This document shows positions 56,901 through 62,900 of a stretch of DNA of 64,000 bases, one piece after another. Position 1 is the stretch's first letter; each line of letters begins with the position of its first letter. This DNA comes from Glandiceps talaboti (taxonomy: Eukaryota > Hemichordata > Enteropneusta > Spengelidae): positions 1,788,109-1,852,108 of the forward strand of contig NC_135567.1 in the NCBI RefSeq assembly GCF_964340395.1, given 5' to 3'. The notes under the pieces are model-generated. The model was not told the origin of the DNA. It made no database searches and saw nothing but the letters and a program-made list of their open reading frames with translations. The position numbers were made by a program, and so were the translations under genes.

Positions 56901-59900
56901 ACAACACAGTATAAACTTATTGATGGAATGAAATAAAAGTCATTTAGATTCTAAAATTTACACTTAAAGTTGGCACTACTTAAATTAACCTCTTTGAAAA
57001 GATATTACCACTGATAATAAAATTATGCTAATCTCCAAAATATTACTTCATTCAGCTATAATCTACTTGTGACATAAGGTTGTCACTACTTGTCATGTGC
57101 TTAGTACTGACAAAATACCCTTCAGTTAACTTGTACTTTCCATTAGTGAAGGAAAAATAATATTGGGCAACAAAACCTAATGACCATTTTCAGTAATTTT
57201 ACAATGCCAAAATCTTCACTTACTTCTTCTGCTTCTTGATTGGCTGTCTGATCTTCATCTGCCATCTCTGTTCGTGCCATCTTCCTTGGCCTTGGAGTTC
57301 CATCCTGAAAGGAATGAATCAAACAATACAGTATAAACTTATTGATGGAATGAAATAAAAGTCATTTAGATTCTAAAATTTACACTTAAAGTTGCCACTA
57401 CTCAAATTAACCTCTTTGAAAAGATATTACCACTAATAATAAAATTATGCTAATCTCCCAAATATTACTTCATTCAGCTATAATCTACTTGTGACATAAA
57501 GTTGTCACTACTTGTCAGGTGCTTAGTACTGACAAAAGACCCTTTAGTTTACTTGTACTTTCCATTGGTGAAGGAAAAATAATATTGGGCAACAAAACCT
57601 AATGACCATTTTCAGTAACTTTACAATTTCAATATCTTCACTTACTTCTTCTGCTTCTTGATTTGCTGTATGATCTTCATCTGCCATCTGTGTTCGTGCC
57701 ATCTTCCTTGGCCTTGGAGTTCCATCCTGAAAGGAATGAATCAAACAACACAGTATAAACTTATTGATGGAATGAAATAAAAGTCATTTAGATTCTAAAA
57801 TTTACACTTAAAGTTGGCACTACTTAAATTAACCTCTTTGAAAAGATATTACCACTGATAATAAAATTATGCTAATCTCAAAAATATTACTTCATTCAGC
57901 TACAATCTACTTGTGACATAAGGTTGTCACTACTTGTCATGTGCTTAGTACTGACAAAATACCCTTTAGTTAACTTGTACTTTCCATTAGTGAAGGAAAA
58001 ATAATATTGGGCAACAAAACCTAATGACCATTTTCAGTAATTTTACAATGCCAAAATCTTCACTTACTTCTTCTGCTTCTTGATTGGCTGTCTGATCTTC
58101 ATCTGCCATCTCTGTTCGTGCCATCTTCCTTGGCCTTGGAGTTCCATCCTGAAAGGAATGAATCAAACAATACAGTATAAACTTATTGATGGAATGAAAT
58201 AAAAGACATTTACATTCAAAAATTTACACTTAAAGTTGCCACTACTCAAATTAACCTCTTTGAAAAGATATTACCACTAATAATAAAATTATGCTAATCT
58301 CCAAAATATTCCTTCATTCAGCTATAATCTACTTGTGACATAAGGTTGTCACTACTTGTCAGGTGCTTAGTACTGACAAAAGACCCTTTAGTTTACTTGT
58401 ACTTTCCATTGGTGAAGGAAAAATAATATTGGGCAACAAAACCTAATGACCATTTTCAGTAACTTTACAATTCCAAAATCCTCACTTACTTCTTCTGCTT
58501 CTTGATTGGCTGTCTGATCTTCATCTGCCATCTGTGTTCGTGCCATCTTCCTTGGCCTTGGAGTTCCATCCTGAAAGGAATGAATCAAACAATACAGCAT
58601 AAACTTATTGATGGAATGAAATAAAAGTCATTTACATTCTAAAATTTACACTTAAAGTTGCCACTACTCAAATTATCCTCTTTGAAAAGATATTACCACT
58701 GATAATAAAATTATGCTAATCTCGAAAATATTACTTCCTTCAGCTATAATCTACTTGTGACAAAAGGTTGTGACTACTTGTCATGTGCTTAGTACTGACA
58801 AAAGACCATTTAGTTAACTTGTACTTTCCATTAGTGAAGGAAAAATAATATTGGGCAACAAAACCTAATGACCATTTTCAGTAACTTTACAATTCCAAAA
58901 TCTTCACTTACTTCTTCTGCTTCTTGATTGGCTGTCTGATCTTCATCTGCCATCTGTGTTCGTGCCATCTTCCTTGGCCTTGGAGTTCCATCCTGAAAGG
59001 AATGAATCAAACAATACAGTATAAACTTATTGATGGAATGAAATAAAAGTCATTTACATTCTAAAATTTACACTTAAAGTTGCCACTACTCAAATTAACC
59101 TCTTTGAAAAGATATTACCACTAATAATAAAATTATGCTAATCTCCAAAATATTACTTCATTCAGCTTCAATCTACTTGTGACATAAGGTTGTCACTACT
59201 TGTCAGGTGCTTAGTACTGACAAAAGACACTTTAGTTTACTTGTACTTTCCATTGGTGAAGGAAAAATAATATTGGGCAACAAAACCTAATGACCATTTT
59301 CAGTAACTTTACAATTCCAAAATCCTCACTTACTTCTTCTGCTTCTTGATTGGCTGTCTGATCTTCTTCTGCCATCTGTGTTCGTGCCATCTTCCTTGGC
59401 CTTGGAGTTCCATCCTGAAAGGAATGAATCAAACAATACAGTAAAAACTTATTGATGGAATGAAATAAAAGTCATTTACATTGTAAAATTTACACTTAAA
59501 GTTGCCACTACTCAAATTAACCTCTTTGAAAAGATATTACCACTAATAATAAAATTACGCTAATCTCCAAAATATTACTTCATTCAGCTATAATCTACTT
59601 GTGACATAAGGTTGTCACTACTTGTCATGTGCTTAGTACTGACAAAAGACCCTTTAGTTTACTTGTACTTTCCATTGGTGAAGGAAAAATAATATTGGGC
59701 AACAAAACCTAATGACCATTTTCAGTAACTTTACAATTCCAAAATCTTCACTTACTTCTTCTGCTTCTTGATTGGCTGTCTGATCTTCATCTGCCATCTG
59801 TGTTCGTGCCATCTTCCTTGGCCTTGGAGTTCCATCCTGAAAGGAATGAATCAAACAATACAGTATAAACTTAATGATGGAATGAAATAAAAGTCATTTA

Positions 59901-62900
59901 GATTCTAAAATTTACACTTAAAGTTGCCACTACTCAAATTAACCTCTTTGAAAAGATATTACCACTAATAATAAAATTATGCTAATCTCCAAAATATTAC
60001 TTCATTCAGCTTCAATCTACTTGTGACATAAGGTTGTCACTACTTGTCATGTGCTTAGTACTGACAAAAGACCCTTTAGTTTACTTGTACTTTCCATTGG
60101 TGAAGGAAAAATAATATTGGGCAACAAAACCTAATGACCATTTTCAGTAACTTTACAATTCCAAAATCTTCACTTACTTCTTCTGCTTCTTGATTGGCTG
60201 TCTGATCTTCTTCTGCCATCTGTGTTCGTGCCATCTTCCTTGGCCTTGGAGTTCCATCCTGAAAGGAATGAATCAAACAATACAGTATAAACTTATTGAT
60301 GGAATGAAATAAAAGTCACTTACATTCTAAAATTTACACTTAAAGTTGCCACTACTCAAATTAACCTCTTTGAAAAGATATTACCACTGATAATAAAATT
60401 ATGCTAATCTCCAAAATATTACTTCATTCAGCTATAATCTACTTGTGACATAAGGTTGTCACTACTTGTCATGTGCTTAGTACTGACAAAATACCCTTCA
60501 GTTAACTTGTACTTTCCATTAGTGAAGGAAAAATAATATTGGGCAACAAAACCTAATGACCATTTTCAGTAACTTTACAATTCCAAAATCTTCACTTACT
60601 TCTTCTGCTTCTTGATTGGCTGTCTGATCTTCATCTGCCATCTGTGTTCGTGCCATTTTCCTTGGCCTTGGAGTTCCATCCTGAAAGGAATGAATCAAAC
60701 AATACAGTATAAACTTATTGATGGAATGAAATAAAAGTCATTTAGATTCTAAAATTTACACTTAAAGTTGCCACTACTCAAATTAACCTCTTTGAAAAGA
60801 TATTACCACTAATAATAAAATTATGCTAACCTCCAAAATATTACTTCATTCAGCTACAATCTCCTTGTGACATAAGGTTGTCACTACTTGTCATGTGCTT
60901 AGTACTGACAAAAGACCCTTTAGTTTACTTGTACTTTCCATTGGTGAAGGAAAAATAATATTGGGCAACAAAACCTAATGACCATTTTCAGTAACTTTAC
61001 AATTTCAATATCTTCACTTACTTCTTCTGCTTCTTGATTTGCTGTATGATCTTCATCTGCCATCTGTGTTCGTGCCATCTTCCTTGGCCTTGGAGTTCCA
61101 TCCTGAAAGGAATGAATCAAACAACACAGTATAAACTTATTGATGGAATGAAATAAAAGTCATTTAGATTCTAAAATTTACACTTAAAGTTGCCACTACT
61201 TAAATTAACCTCTTTGAAAAGATATTACCACTGATAATAAAATTATGCTAATCTCCAAAATATTACTTCATTCAGCTATAATCTACTTGTGACATAAGGT
61301 TGTCACTACTTGTCAGGTGCTTAGTACTGACAAAATACCCTTCAGTTAACTTGTACTTTCCATTAGTGAAGGAAAAATAATATTGGGCAACAAAACCTAA
61401 TGACCATTTTCAGTAATTTTACAATGCCAAAATCTTCACTTACTTCTTCTGCTTCTTGATTGGCTGTCTGATCTTCATCTGCCATCTCTGTTCGTGCCAT
61501 CTTCCTTGGCCTTGGAGTTCCATCCTGAAAGGAATGAATCAAACAATACAGTATAAACTTATTGATGGAATGAAATAAAAGACATTTACATTCTAAAATT
61601 TACACTTAAAGTTGCCACTACTCAAATTAACCTCTTTGAAAAGATATTACCACTTGTGATGAAATTATGCTAATCTCGAAAATATTACTTCATTCAGCTA
61701 TAATCTACTTGTGACATAAAGTTGTCACTACTTGTCAGGTGCTTAGTACTGACAAAAGACCCTTTAGTTTACTTGTACTTTCCATTGGTGAAGGAAAAAT
61801 AATATTGGGCAACAAAACCTAAAGACCATTTTCAGTAACTTTACAATTCCAAAATCTTCACTTACTTCTTCTGCTTCTTGATTGGCTGTCTGATCTTCAT
61901 CTGCCATCTGTGTTCGTGCCATTTTCCTTGGCCTTGGAGTTCCATCCTGAAAGGAATGAATCAAACAATACAGCATAAACTTATTGATGGAATGAAATAA
62001 AAGTCATTTAGATTCTAAAATTTACACTTAATGTTGCCACTACTCAAATTAATCTCTTTGAAAAGATATTACCACTGATAATAAAATTATGCTAATCTCC
62101 AAAATATTACTTCATTCAGCTATAATCTACTTGTGACATAAGGTTGTCACTACTTGTCATGTGCTTAGTACTGACAAAAGACCCTTTAGTTAACTTGTAC
62201 TTTCCATTAGTGAAGGAAAAATAATATTGGGTAACAAAACCTAATGACCATTTATAGTAATTTTACAATGCCAAAATCTTCACTTACTTCTTCTGCTTCT
62301 TGATTGGCTGTCTGATCTTCTTCTGCCATCTGTGTTCGTGCCATCTTCCTTGGCCTTGGAGTTCCATCCTGAAAGGAATGAATCAAACAATACAGTATAA
62401 ACTTATCGATGGAATGAAATAAAAGTCATTTAGATTCTAAAATTTACACTTAAAGTTGCCACTACTCAAATTAACCTCTTTGAAAAGATATTACCACTAA
62501 TAATAAAATTATGCTAACCTCCAAAATATTACTTCATTCAGCTACAATCTCCTTGTGACATAAGGTTGTCACTACTTGTCATGTGCTTAGTACTGACAAA
62601 AGACCCTTCAGTTTACTTGTACTTTCCATTGGTGAAGGAAAAATAATATTGGGCAACAAAACCTAATGACCATTTTCAGTAACTTTACAATTTCAATATC
62701 TTCACTTACTTCTTCTGCTTCTTGATTTGCTGTATGATCTTCATCTGCCATCTGTGTTCGTGCCATCTTCCTTGGCCTTGGAGTTCCATCCTGAAAGGAA
62801 TGAATCAAACAACACAGTATAAACTTATTGATGGAATGAAATAAAAGTCATTTAGATTCTAAAATTTACACTTAAAGTTGGCACTACTTAAATTAACCTC